NCBI GenBank assembly: GCA_022747635.1
Contig: JAKTNV010000005.1
Span: 38,216,336 to 38,280,335 of the forward strand
Source of the DNA: Hetaerina americana
Lineage: Eukaryota > Arthropoda > Insecta > Odonata > Calopterygidae
Length of the DNA: 64,000 nucleotides
Direction of reading: 5' to 3'
Positions 25,690 to 38,400 of this stretch are shown piece after piece. Made by a program: the position numbers and the translations under genes. Position 1 is the first letter of the stretch; the number at the start of each line of letters is the position of its first letter. Under the pieces are notes generated by a model, which worked only from the letters and a program-made list of their open reading frames with translations, did no database searches and had not been told where the DNA came from.

Positions 25690-26130
25690 TTCTCATGCAA
25701 ACTCAGGGGTTTCCTTCCCACGGTTATACCTTTTTCCTAAATCATAATCTTGTACCTTCCTCCCATCTCCCCCTTTGTCCTCCCATCTATTTACATTCCC
25801 CTTTACTATCAATTTTTTTCTTCCAGGGAATTACTTACCTTACTGAATCTTATCCACTGTGTGAATTTACCTCTTGAAGTTTACTTGTTGGCATGTAAAT
25901 TCCAATAAGGACAACATTTGTTGGGTCTGCTTTTTTCTCTATTATTTGCATTTGATCCCCCTTTTTTATCTATCTCTGAATGTTTACAATGGTTCTTCCT
26001 ACTTTTTTCTTCAATACTACTACTACCACCTCATCAGGACTCTTTTTAAGTTTCTATCTCACTTCTAACGACCCTGGCACGCCTACATTTTCTTACTTTA
26101 TCTCCTGCTTCATGTTTTCTGACATCCTTG
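25690..26130 (-). mobile_element. LINE endonuclease-domain fragment (family A)
   Basis: On the minus strand this gives ADPTNVVLIGIYMPTS, corresponding to the (I/V)Q(V/I)YMPTSD block of the LINE endonuclease. It is followed by degenerate sequence like that of the plus-strand copy at 28500-28700. The pyrimidine-rich plus-strand frames are shadows. Confidence 0.5.
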
Positions 26131-26329
26131 TCTTTAACATTGTCTTAAAATAGTAAGATTGACATGAAGGCTACGGAGCATAATGCTTGTTGAAAACATA
26201 TTCATTAAGATGCTTGTGATGTGCATTGTAATGTTTTGGCTAGCATGTAAATATCTACCAATTGGGGAATGTTGATGAATTCATCTTTCCCTTACCAAAG
26301 GCTGCCATAGAATGTTTGGCTATTAACCA

Positions 26330-26520
26330 AATGGCCTGGGGTTCAGGTATGAGAGATTCCACAGGGTAGCCCCAGTTGTGTTAATATCTGGATGAAAAAA
26401 ACTACCGGGAAAATTGCAGAAAGAGACATTGGTCATTTTGCCATGATGTGTGAATTTTAGTGGTATGAGATGAGGTTAATCCTTACCTGTTCAACCTCCT
26501 GAATTAAATTTAAGCTTTTA
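26330..26520 (+). repeat. Possible degenerate SINE
   Basis: GGGGTTCAGGTATGAGAGATTCC resembles a B-box with a small insertion. The later sequence (AACTACCGGGAAAATTG, ATGTGTGAATTTTAG) loosely resembles the family-1 SINE body at 5848-6100. The similarity is weak, and an independent repeat is equally possible. Confidence 0.3.
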
Positions 26521-27517
26521 ATTCTGATGGTTTAAACCTGATGTGTCTTTCTGCTGTTATTCCTTGGGCTGTATAAGTATTTCGTATCATGCTGTGGAGG
26601 TCCCATAATGGCCAGGATTTTGTCTTCAGGTTTAGCATATTACTTAGTAAATTAATTTAATTAGTTTCCTTATACCTCCATCTACAGTGTTTTTGATTTG
26701 ATACTTTCACTGAAAAAGGTATTGCCAACTGGGTCTGATGCATTTGAAGTTGCCTCACTAAGAAGCAGGTGCCATGTGGACTACATGCTTGTAGCTATTG
26801 CCTTGTGTGTTGTGGGTGACCATGTGGAGTAATTACTTCGATGCCTGTACATTTCACTAAGTCTTGGCCAAATGAGAATGTACTGTATCTAGCTATGTCC
26901 GTTCATAATTTTGTACACTGGGTCGTGTCAAGTGACGTAACATTGTTTTTAACTTGCATGAGTTAACATAACTATATAGGCTATCAATTGTCATGATACA
27001 TTTAACAATGTACAGTGATCTCTAGAATCTGCATTACAGATTATTCTGAAAGCTTTCTTTTGTAGAAGAAGGATATATTTGACACCTGAGGAATTGTAAT
27101 TCAACCACTTCAATTGTAAAAGTCATTTGCCTTGACCAGGATTCTAACCTGGATCCTTCAATGTCCAGCCGGTTGCAATGATGCTTCCTTAGTTTAACTA
27201 GCTTAAGCATTGAAATAAGTGATTTTTACACTTTGAAATGGTGGTTTGTAATACACATTTAGCAGATGACTCGGTTAAAAGTTATTGTTGCAGAATCTAC
27301 TGTAGTTTCTTTGAACCTTAGGAATTCCTCCATAGTTTGTTCATAGTGCTAATGGCTTCATGAAAATGAGTAGCATGCATTAACTAAGAATGACTTCGGT
27401 AATAATGTTTTTAATTTCCTTTGTAGGAGTATGACTACTGATAGTTAACCCAAACACCGTTATGTGATCATTCCAGCCTAGTTCAACATTTAGGATGACA
27501 CCCATTAATTAAACGTA

Positions 27518-27830
27518 TTAGTTATTTTCAGCCCCTTTTTTGGGCCAGATTAATAACAACAATTTTTCTTTGTTTAGGAAATGATTTTTGCCCGGGAACC
27601 ATTTTTCGAGTTGATCAAGTATAATGTTTGACAGAGCTCTGGTCAAATTTATATCTTTACTGTAATGGATAAAAGTAGTGTCCTCAGCAAATAGAATTGA
27701 TTCACTGGGAATGTTAAGATTATTAATCATTAAAAAAAATATCAGTGGTCCCAAGACTAGATCTGGTGGAACACTATTTGGCTTGGCACAAGTTTTTGAT
27801 TGTGCATTGAGATATGCAAATCCTTCCACT
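27518..27830 (-). pseudogene. Reverse transcriptase fragment, Jockey/CR1-type LINE
   Basis: Minus-strand translation has VPPDLVLGPLIFFLMINNL followed by SILFAEDTTFI. These correspond to the VPQGSVLGPLLFxIYINDL and FADDT blocks of non-LTR reverse transcriptases. The second catalytic Asp is changed (FAED) and conserved residues of the first block are lost, so it is inactive. It is a different family from the LINE A copies nearby. Confidence 0.75.
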
Positions 27831-28090
27831 GTATCAAAGTTGTATTTAATGGGGTGGGTTACCAATTAAGTAAAATAATAATAGAAAATCAATGCTGAAT
27901 GGGCGCTTTTTATTCAAACTATTATGACAGCATATGAAATAATTTTTGACAATGAAGTGAAAACATCAAAACTGTTGAGTCTTTCAATAAATATATGGAA
28001 AATTTCGAAGTATCTTGCAATGATAATATGATTATACCCTCCCATGGACTACAACATTGAGATGGTTGAAGGGTTAGTGCATTCTGATAT

Positions 28091-28177
28091 CCCTTAGAGC
28101 TGTGCTGAGGGAGCAATGAAAATTGCTCCTGGTTAGGTCACCCTAACCAGGTGCTTTCAACCTAGGTAGGTTGAAAG
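28091..28177. repeat. Series of tandem short hairpins
   Basis: Four inverted repeats follow each other almost without gaps. They are CCCTTAG/CTGAGGG (about 28091-28111, one mismatch), GAGCAAT/ATTGCTC (28111-28128), CTGGTTAGG/CCTAACCAG (28129-28150) and CTTTCAACCTA/TAGGTTGAAAG (28154-28177, 2-nt loop). The last three have perfect arms. They directly precede the LINE copy at 28180-30110 and may be its structured 5' end. Confidence 0.75.
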
Positions 28178-28179
28178 AT

Positions 28180-30110
28180 AGGAGACAGTTGAAAACTAGT
28201 CTGTTAATTAGCGAGGTGGCTGCAAAGGCGTCTGACCCCAGTGGGGCAGCAATTGAGTGATGGTGCCATGTTATGGCTTGACGCGGCTGAATCTCATGCC
28301 CAACAGAGAGAAACAAAAGGCTTGTGTGGTTTTCATCTCATGAAACCCTTGCAAAGCGAAATTAACAGCAGAAGTAGGCCAAAGTAGTGTAGAAGAAGGG
28401 TGAATTAGTTAGAATAGGAACCTGGAATGTTAGAACAATGCTGTGGACAGGAATAAACATAGAGTAAGCAATGGATAGAGTGTTACTGGTAGAGGTAAAA
28501 ACAGAACCGACGAAATTGGTTATTGTTCAGGTATACAGGCCATCAAACAATCATTAGGAGGAAGAAGTCGATAGGGTATACAATCAGTTAGAGAACATAA
28601 TGTGCGTGTTCCTGTAGGGAAAAATTTAATAGTTATGGAGTATTGGAATGCAATGGTAGGCGAAGGAAGAGATGGATGGATGATACAGTTTAGGTATGAG
28701 GAATGACTGGGGACAAAGCAATAGATTTCTGTAGAAGGCATGGGCTAATATCACCAACATTAAGTATAAACACCACAAGAGGCATAGGTATGGAAAATGC
28801 CAGGTGACTTGGAAAGCTATCAGTTCTATTATGTAATGGTTAGGTGCAGTTTTCTGGTAGCAGATGTGGACTCTGATTACAATGAAGTGTAGCATCTGTT
28901 TCAAAAAGATAAGGCAGGGGTAGCGGGGTAGGAAATGTATTATAGAAGTATTAACTGGATTGACAAGGAAGGAGTATGAGCCGGCTATACAGAAAATCAT
29001 GAATGAGGGAAAAGAGCTGAGTACTATCCAGGGAAAATGGAAATGTATCAACAAAGGGATATTGAAAGTCGCAAAAGAAACTATAGGAACTGTTGATGGG
29101 AAAAAGGACAAGAAAACCATGGATCATGGATGAGATGATTAGAAAGATAGATGAGAGAATGAAATGGAAGAATGTAAACACGAGAGTGAAGCTGAAGGAA
29201 GTACAAAGATTTAAATAATAATTCGAGATGAGTAACAAATAAAGCAAAACTAGCATGGTGAAAGAAGTGCGAGGATATAATAGGTTTGCAGAGTATGGGT
29301 GAAATTGGTGCACTATACAAGTAGGTTAAACTACTATCGGGAAGTAAGAAAGGAAGATGTGTTAACAGTTAGAGATAAGTAGGGTAAGATAATAGTTGAA
29401 ACAGAAAACATCAAGAGAAATGGAATTGATAGATAGAACTGTATGGTAAAGAATGAAGACAAGCAAGGTTAGACAGAAAAGGAACCGTAGGTAGGGGAAG
29501 AAAGCTTAGGTCCAGGCATACTCAACAATGAGATAGAAAGGGCAAAGGGAGATGAAGCTAAATAAGGCTGTGGGGGTTGGCAACATTCCTGCAGAACTAC
29601 TAAAAGGTTTAGGAAAATGAGGTAGGAAGAGTCTATATGGACTGATTGGTGGAATCTATGAGGAAGGAATCTGCCTGGAAGACTTCATGAGATCAGTGTT
29701 AGTTCCTATTCCAATAAAAAGGTAAAGGCTACATTATGTGAGGACATTGGCGGTGAACAGGGCAAATGATTACTTATTATAGGATGATCAGTTTGGGTTC
29801 AGGAAGGGGAGAGGCATGCATGATGTCATTGCATTAACGAGATCGCTAATAGAGAGGAATATAGAATACATTCAGGTCAGTTTCATAGATTTTGAAAAGG
29901 CATTTGATAGATTAAATTGGGTAGAATTAATGAATGTATTGCAGAAAATAAGGAGTATATAGGAGGGATATGAGACTTATTCCCATCCTGTACATATCTC
30001 ATACTGCTCGGGTTCGAGCGGGGCACAGGGAGTATAGATGGGCAGTGTTATGAAGTGGAGTAAGGCGGGGTTGTCCATTATTACTGGTGCTGTTCAACAA
30101 TGGCATAAAT
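28180..30110 (+). mobile_element. LINE remnant with endonuclease and RT traces (family A, longest copy)
   Basis: In broken plus-strand frames I see RIGTWNVRTML (about 28415, start of the endonuclease) and VMEYWNAMVGEGRDG (endonuclease GDWNAxVGEGR block). At 29880 I see IDFEKAFDRLNWVEL, the conserved FVDFEKAFDR block of the reverse transcriptase. Near 30060 is a degraded GV+RGCPL+LLFN. Dozens of stops and frameshifts make it inactive. It is truncated after the RT core. The opposite-strand frames of 73-164 codons in 28500-29320 are shadows. Confidence 0.8.
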
Positions 30111-31039
30111 GAGAGTGACAACTAGACAACTATCCTCCCGTAGAGTGATACATATTCATGGCTCAATCAAATTTGTCAATGTGCGTGTCTCACATCATGT
30201 AAGGGTTAACTATTAATTGGGTTTTTGCATTTTTTACAACAATATCTGGCTCAATACTCATACTTAATGTAATCTTCACAATCATTTTCATTTAGATCCA
30301 CCCTCTTCATAGGTTTTCCATGGTCATCTTTTTTCCATTATTTGGGTCCATTCTTTTGCACCATGATCAAAGGTACTACAATATCTCTTAGAACTCACGA
30401 GCAGAAAAGAAACTACCATATTTTCCCATTGATATCGCCAACCCAGAATTTGGTAGTTATCATGGATTTGACACCACATGCCCAGGGCTTCATAGTTATC
30501 TTAAAGGTGTATTGATGCCAAGCATCTGTGCATATGTATAAAATGGAATGCAATTAGAGAGTCATGCTTTCAGACTGATTCGTTTTTGCAAGACTTTTTA
30601 AATTATTGAGTGCATAGGTATGTAAATGTTTGAATTTTTTCATTACATGACATTCATAGTCATTTTTTCCATCATCTGAACATGTTTGTATATATAATGC
30701 GTGCGTTTTCGATGGTAAAATATGGTAATTGGTACCATACGTTGCTTCCAGAAAAATATCCTCGTATGCCAACAAGAGAAAGTGCATAGAGAACAATTTC
30801 CAATATTGATTGGGCTTAAGAAAATTTTGTTCAGGGAATTGAAGATATAAGAACTAAGTATTGGTGTTACATGGCCTTCATTATTACTCATGAAGTTTTA
30901 ATTTTGATATCATAGCATGCATTCTTGTTCCAAATCTATTCCAGTTGAAGTATAGCAACCATACACATTCTCTACGTCACCAGTAAGGCAGGCATGGCCA
31001 TTAGGTGTTACTACAAACTGCTACTAATTGTTTGTAGCA

Positions 31040-31325
31040 GTAGTCTTTATGGGAGGCGACTGACAGCTAAGGACATTTGTGCCATTGTGTTGGATGGGAA
31101 AGGAAGGGTGGAGAGAAACCCGGCATTGGCATTAGCCTTCTCTTGTCGAAAGGTGCCAAGGGGTCTGCAGTTTAACGTCCCAACATGCTCTCTCAAAGTG
31201 CTCTCCACAAAGCACCTCAAGTAGGGATCAGGATACCACTGAAAAATATTTGTTGTCTCCAGGATTTGAACCCCAATCCTCTCGGTGGGAAGCTTGTACG
31301 TTAGCCACCGCATCATCCCGATCCC
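31040..31325 (-). mobile_element. tRNA-derived SINE (family 2)
   Basis: On the minus strand a tRNA-like head (GATGCGGTGGCTAACGTAC) contains an A-box-like segment. A perfect B-box, GGTTCAAATCC, follows (complement of 31262-31272). The body has TGTTGGGACGTTAAAC and then a tail toward 31040. A pol III promoter of this quality without a tRNA cloverleaf is typical of SINEs. It does not share its body with the family-1 copies. Boundaries are approximate. Confidence 0.7.
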
Positions 31326-32284
31326 CCATATTTTTAATTCAAATAATGTGCCCGTTTTTTACTTACCTCTCTGAGTGAAAAATCTCACTTCTGCCAGCAT
31401 GATAACGTCTACTTGAGCTTCACAATTTCAGTTCCACCTTTAGAGCATGTGAATTACCCACTCCTCACCTCTGTCCTCCCACCTCCTGGTCAACTTCTAA
31501 CATGTTGACAACAAAAATAGGCTGTAGATTTTGATGCAAAATATCAACCATGAGAATTTGACTGAAATTTTCAATTGAAAAAATTTGATTTGGAAAAATC
31601 AAAATCATGGAGTTTCCATCCATACATAGTCCTAGAATTTTACATCACTATTTTCTTTATATTTACAAGTTGAGCCCAAGAAATTGATGATTTTTCTGAA
31701 GTTAGATAATGTCCATGATTCCAGATTTGGTAGATGCCTTGCTTCAAGGAGTACTACATTGTTAAAATTAGAAGATGTTATCAGGAGCAAGATCATTGAT
31801 CTTCAAAGAAGTGTGTTCTTAATTTACATATCAAGTAATTAATATTTTATCACTTTTCTTCAAATTTTGTCTCATGAAACATTGTGATTCCTGATGCTAA
31901 CACTGAAGCAATGGAATATGCAACATGATTGGGTTAGAATGGCAAATCATAATATTGTTATGCAACCCATGAAAAGAGCCAATCTTGTCATCAACCTTCT
32001 GATAGAACTTCATCCTCTCAATAACTTCTTAAAAACAACTTCACATCAATCATTAACCCGAAGAGAATTTTTGAAACAATGATTGGATAAAATTGCAATA
32101 GTTTAAGGGAACTGCATTTTAATTGAAAAATTGTTTAGCCTTCAAGTGTATATTTTTCATATTTTCAGAATGAAAATAATAAAATGCATGTTATTGTAGT
32201 AAATTAAAAGGGCAGGAAAAAAATCTCCTTGGACATATATATTTGGGGTTGAGCTTTTGGACATTTCCAGAGGGAGGTGTCATT

Positions 32285-32310
32285 CCCCCCCCCCCCCCCC
32301 CCCCCCCCCC
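32285..32310. repeat. 26-nt poly-C homopolymer
   Basis: There are 26 consecutive C residues, followed by GGGC. This is extreme in a strongly AT-rich background. The minus-strand frame across it reads as poly-glycine but has no gene character. The exact length may be affected by sequencing or assembly. Confidence 0.9.
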
Positions 32311-35300
32311 GGGCACCAACACCACTGTATTGGAGCTTGGTCTCAAGTTGGTGAGCTGAATTACATGAAAATTGGCATTTTTTGATAGTGACAGCAATGG
32401 GATGAACAAAATATATTAATGATCACACTATGTATGGTCTCACAAGATTTGATTTGTCTGAAAGACATCTTTTTAGGACTCGACCTCGATTGATTTCATG
32501 ATATGCTGTAGGAGTATACAAGGTTGAATATGTTTATCTCCTAACTTATTGAGAAGTAAAAATTACTTGCAGCAATGAATTTCATTCCTAAATGAAAAGA
32601 TAATGGATGCCCATTTCACAATTTTTCTGGTTCTATTCTTAAGTTTCCATCTCTTTAACAAGTCAGTGAATGGTAGTAGAACAGTAATGAAGAGTTATCT
32701 CCTGAATTCATATATAATCATAAATTATCGGTAACAATACTGAATTCATCTCCAATAAGTTCACATTTATTTGTTAACAATTAATAGGTTTTATAACGTT
32801 TCAGCATTTAAATGAAAGAATTTTAACACATAATACTTTATTGCCAGTGAGATCCATTGATTCTGGTAAATAATTAGCCAGTACACTAAATATTTCACAG
32901 CAATGATTTTTATGAACCAAAACATTATGCAACTAACAAATGCCCAAAGCACTATTACAACCATCCATAACATTACCGCAATTGCATACTCATGGTTAAA
33001 ATGGCATAATCAAGAAATGACGAAATAAATAGATTTTCAATCATATTTTGTCTACAAACTTTCCTGTTTCTCTTTCAGCAGACAAATGATTCCTAATAAT
33101 TTTATTCAATTTTTTCACAAAATATATTAATATCTCAAGTCCTTCTTTCATAACTGCTTTCATTTCCTCAATACCTATATTCTGAAGTGCCATAATGCAT
33201 ATGCACATTGATCACTAAAAATTCTTAGCAAATATATAAATTTTCCCTTATACATTTCATGAATGAAATTCCTACTCTTTATTTTAAAATTTTAACCAAT
33301 GCACACAGCCACCATATTCAATGAAACATTCGTAACATCGGTAATCCATTACATCTCTTCTTTACCCCATGATCCAGAGGTAGAAACTTTATAAAAAGCA
33401 AAACAGAAATGAAAGACTGCCAACAGAGTTGTACATGACATAAATGCAAAAGATTTGCAGACAATACTTTTCAAGTCCATCCATTACAATATTTAAACAC
33501 TACTTTGGCAAATTATGAAGAATTGCTTCATTGACTATCACAAAGAACAACAAATAAGCCACAAAGGCATTCAGAGAAAATAACATCTATACAAATACAT
33601 CTTAAACTTTAACTACAATACAGAAGCTACCACAAACCTACAACTTCCATTTATGTAGCTCTTGCCAAGGGGTATAATATTAGTCACAACATTTTTTTTC
33701 TATTTGAACATTTTGAACACATTTTCCTTGAGTAGCTATGTTATACGTTCAAATGATTTTTCCTAACATAAAGAGAATTTTTGAAGGCACCAGTTTCCAA
33801 AGACCTGGCTCTAGCCAAACAGTTGCCCCCTTGAATAGTATAACAAAACTTGAGGCAAATTATCAAACAAAATTAGTTTTTGAACCAATTACTACAAGAA
33901 ATTGTAATCCATCATTCTTTTCAAAGTGCTGGCAAACAATGAATCATTTACTGAAAATGTCAGTATATTACTCTGATGGAAATTTATCCACTTACTTGCC
34001 ACTACATTGCTAGACTACATGCTATCCCCACTTGATCAATATGAATAAAATTCAGTCTTGGCATGTTTCTTATTTTGATGGCTAAATTGCTATTACATCC
34101 TAAAAGTCATTATAACCAAGGTGTTAAAAACATGTACTCCTTAAGTAAGATAACATGAAATGCTTTTGACTGCAGTACAGGTATCAAGTTTTAAGTTAAA
34201 ATGGTAATTTGGCATGATATTCCTCATTAAAAAAGACTTAATGACCAATTCTACAATTCATGTCAAAAATAAGATATGTGTCATGTGCGACCATTTCGAG
34301 ATTCTAAATAAACTTATGTCAATTCAACACTAAATTTCAACAAATAAAAATGCAATTCTGTAACTGGAAGACCAATTTGGTAGCATGTTTTCTGGCAGTA
34401 ATAAAGACCACTGCAGCATTAAATGCATTTCTCAAATAAACAATTTTTTTTAACTCTTCAGAAAATCTGAAAAGTTAAAAGTTTCTCAAATTTAATACTT
34501 AGGTACACTGTGCTTCTCTACAAAAAATACTAACTTTGAAACCTCAGAACATTAAATCCTACACTCTTCACAGTAGTCTAAATGACATCAAGTGACACAT
34601 AAAACAGTAGGAACATATCTTGACTGATCAGTTTTTCCTGCTTTGGCTTATAACAAACACTGTACATGCAAGCACATATTTTGACATTTTCAAGTCACAA
34701 CTCACAAAAACAAGGCAGTATTTTAAATCTGGGATTGTGCAGTCATCCAAAATGCATCATTTTAACCTCTCACCTTTTTGTGTATAAAACCACTTCAATT
34801 AACTCCCAAGAACACTAAAAAAAATACTGGATGAACATTATCCACAGCCGCCTATTCCCTAAAATGAAATTTTGCTCAGATGAGCATACTCCAAAGGCTA
34901 AACACTCTTGGCAATGACATAGTCTCCCCACCATGCTACAACTTGTACGTTTAACATCTAACAAACTCCCTGTCTCCATGACACTTAGCACATGCATATA
35001 CTTTAAGACAGATAAAGTTGTTTTGTAACTAACAACCATTTACAAAAACTTATAACTACCTTGTAAATTAAGAACCTGTTAATAACTGTTATCACAAAAT
35101 CAACAGGAACTCCCAAAACTATGGTTTTATTTAAAACCTGACTTAGTTGTTTTCAAATATTTTACAGTAAAATTCAACTTCTCATAAATAGATAAATATT
35201 AACTGAAAATCTTAATGACTGAGGGGAAAAAAATATCAAATTTTACCAAAAAATACAAAACCAGGCTTCTCAAAATGGTGTACTGTGCACACACAAATTA

Positions 35301-35466
35301 TTTTATGCTATATAAGTGATATCTATTTATTTTTCAAATGCATCAAAATTCTTACCACAGATAAATTGCAAAATTATATACCCTTATATTTTGATTATCC
35401 ATGGATGTGCAGATGTCTGGCATCTTCTGCCATTTATATTGGTGACTGAGGGTGCAACTTAGCCAA

Positions 35467-38400
35467 TCAACTAACCTCCACTGTAACACCTCCACTTTTC
35501 TTGCTACTTTCCTTTCGAAAGCACAAAACCTTCACAGCTCCCTGAAGCATAAGCGTAAACCAATATACTTGAGGCATCATCAAAACAGCTATTCCAGCTT
35601 TACAAGTTGTTGGCAAAGATGACACAGCCTATAAAAAAAAACATTAATCACAACAACATCTTCAAGATTCATTACAACAATGGCATATAATAATGAATGG
35701 AAAACATATTTTAATGGCATAATTGCTGAGAATTGTATGTTGCTAGATATATCATTAATTGGCAATCAACCTAGAATGCCCAATTTAGGTATATAAAGGA
35801 TTTCCGTACACTGAATTATGGAAGGAGAACACTAACCAGAAAGCTTGCTGCAGGAATGAATATTGAGAACCTACTATTTTCTCCACATGCCGGTATTTGC
35901 ATTTAAATAATATTAAACAGTTTGACCATAAATAACAATTTAAAATAAAATACACTTAATGTTAAAGCTGGAGTAAAGTCAAAATGGGACTTGTCATATT
36001 TATTAAGACCGAACCAACTCAATTACTAAATTTAACTATGAAACACTACGTATTGAAAAAGAGTTTTTAATGCTGGATTAGTTTGTAATATTTTAATGTA
36101 AATATTCTCATTTTGACTTTTTATAGGTTCAATGCTTATTATTTTATATTATTATGATTGTGGACCATGCCGAGGAGAAGGCTGAAATTATTACAGAAAA
36201 CATTCATTACCCATTAATGTCCACAGCTATCACTGAGAACACTAATATTAATATAACTGGGGACTTTACCATTACTATTCTAAATGAAAGCACTGACACG
36301 AGGAACTTTGCTCATATTATCAATTCTTTCAGTCCGCTCTCACAAATTTGGACCCAATTAGAGTCACTAGCTTCTCTTAAATCCTAACTTATATTGTTAT
36401 TGACGAATAGTACATATTTCTATTGATTAACATGGATATAAAACATATCAATCCTTCCTACCTACCGAGTAGTGGTCAGAATAATCAAATCTGATTGAGC
36501 ACTTAAGTGAAATAACAAGTTTGGTTTCATTGATCTGAGTCTTGGAGTTATCCTAATCATGATGCAACATGTAATTTAAACTTTGAATTGTTTTATGATA
36601 AGTTTTTGTAATCATTTAAAATGGCTTCCATGCTGAGGCAGAAGCTGAGATGGAATCAAAGAATATTGAGTTTTTCCTGAGATTTTTCAGTTTTATGATT
36701 GATGACTCTTTTTGCATTAGCAAAAGAATCAAATGAGGTGTAATTACTGGTAGATTGCAAAAATTTTAAATAGCATTATAGGTGCTACACAGTTATCAAC
36801 CTAGAGGTCAGTTCGATAGGTCCTAGGTGATAAAATCACCTAGTACTGAGCTCAATGGCAAGTGAAGTTTACACATCAGTATAAGGGGGGGCAGTTCTTT
36901 TCCCTCTGCTGCCTACAGTTTCCCCAGGAGGATCTAGTATCTAAAAATATCACACACCTTGGGTAAAGCTGAGGGTAATCATCGAAATAGTAGTCCAATA
37001 ATCTTTCAATTCTCAAATGCAAAAAAATAATTTAATAGTACCAGACTAATCCATTCTCCCATTAGAACCAAGAAATCTTGGAAATTATCAAGTAAACCCT
37101 TAAGCATCCCTCACATGAATGATCATATCGACTATTTGTGTCCAGATTGAAATGACATTCAATGTAGTTTCATTTTTTTCATATTGTAAAACAATGCCGA
37201 ATTTGAGCTGAGAAATCTTTCTGACATTATTTTGCTTGTATATGAGCTTGAAGTACATTAACAGACATGCTTTAAAAAAGGGGCAACAATATTGCTGTGA
37301 CTTTTCTTTCCTCAGACTTATTTGTTAATAATGAGTAATGGTTTTATGATGGATGCCTCGCATTTTTTCTGTGCTTGTCTGGACAAATGGTTTTTGGTCC
37401 TAGATTTTAACTTTCTGACCATCCTGCCATGACTATAAATTTATACCTTCACCTCTCTGAATATTACTGATTTGATAGCAACCCTATGGTATGGCAACCC
37501 TAGATATATTAAAAATCTTCAACTAAATTTCTGAAATTCAGTACAGATAAACAATGAACTCCAAAGTAATTTTTTTCCAGACACAGACATTTCCAGGTTT
37601 TGCTGACCAAATTTGATAATTTTTGCCGATTTTTTTCTTACAATTCATGAGCTTATAATGCCATAGTAAACAATGTTGTCTTTTCTGAAATATGGTCCAT
37701 ATTCTACTGAAAACCAGTCCTTTATAAAAAGGAGAGTACTTTTTTTCAATTGAATCAAGTTTATTTTGACATTTCCAACTATAGCCACAGAACCAACTGA
37801 GTAGCTTCAGGCGTGATGTGGTTGAAGTTGAACATAATGAATAACTGATCGTAGCACTTTTCCACTTGATAAAATTTTTCTTATGACTGGATTACAATGA
37901 ATTACCTGATGATGATGTAATACATCGAAATCCAGTCGTAAAATAAATTGTATTAAGCGGAAAACTGCTACGATCAGTTATTCATTACAGCCACAGAGTT
38001 GAGAAATTACTGCCATCCCTCTCTTGGGATTTGTTTGATGTTGAGCCTATTCAGCCACACAACTTTGAAAACTACCAGTGAATTATTTAAATGCATAGGG
38101 AAGGAAGCACATTTTGTGACAGCACTGGAATAAATGCTAATTTGCTGGCAAATAAGGAAATGCACACTGTCACCTTAAAGTTCTAATACATTTTCATAAT
38201 TTTCCTAAACATGTCCAGGCTTTCCAGACAGTTCCACTATTCATGCAATTTCTAGGGACCATAAGTGATTGGCCTACCTGAATTTCCACCAATTATCATC
38301 ACTAGCACTGTTATGCTTAGAGGAATATGTTTGGTTGCTCTGCACAAAATTTATAACAGGCCATAGGTATTAGCATTCAGAGGGGGAAACATTTTTCACA

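Larger units (their letters stand above)
30111..35466. other. Intergenic region and TLCD3 3' UTR
   Basis: No host exon is recognised. Contents I can support are the SINE at 31040-31325 and the poly-C run at 32285-32310. The part next to 35467 is expected to be the 3' UTR of the minus-strand TLC gene. Small open frames show no family features. Confidence 0.4.

Noticed and set aside
28520..29320. Several overlapping minus-strand frames of 73-164 codons rich in hydrophobic residues
   Set aside because: They are antisense to a purine-rich LINE remnant on the plus strand; the plus strand shows recognisable endonuclease blocks.
36154..36387. 77-codon plus-strand frame as a host gene
   Set aside because: Its GDFxIxILN block identifies it as a LINE endonuclease fragment.
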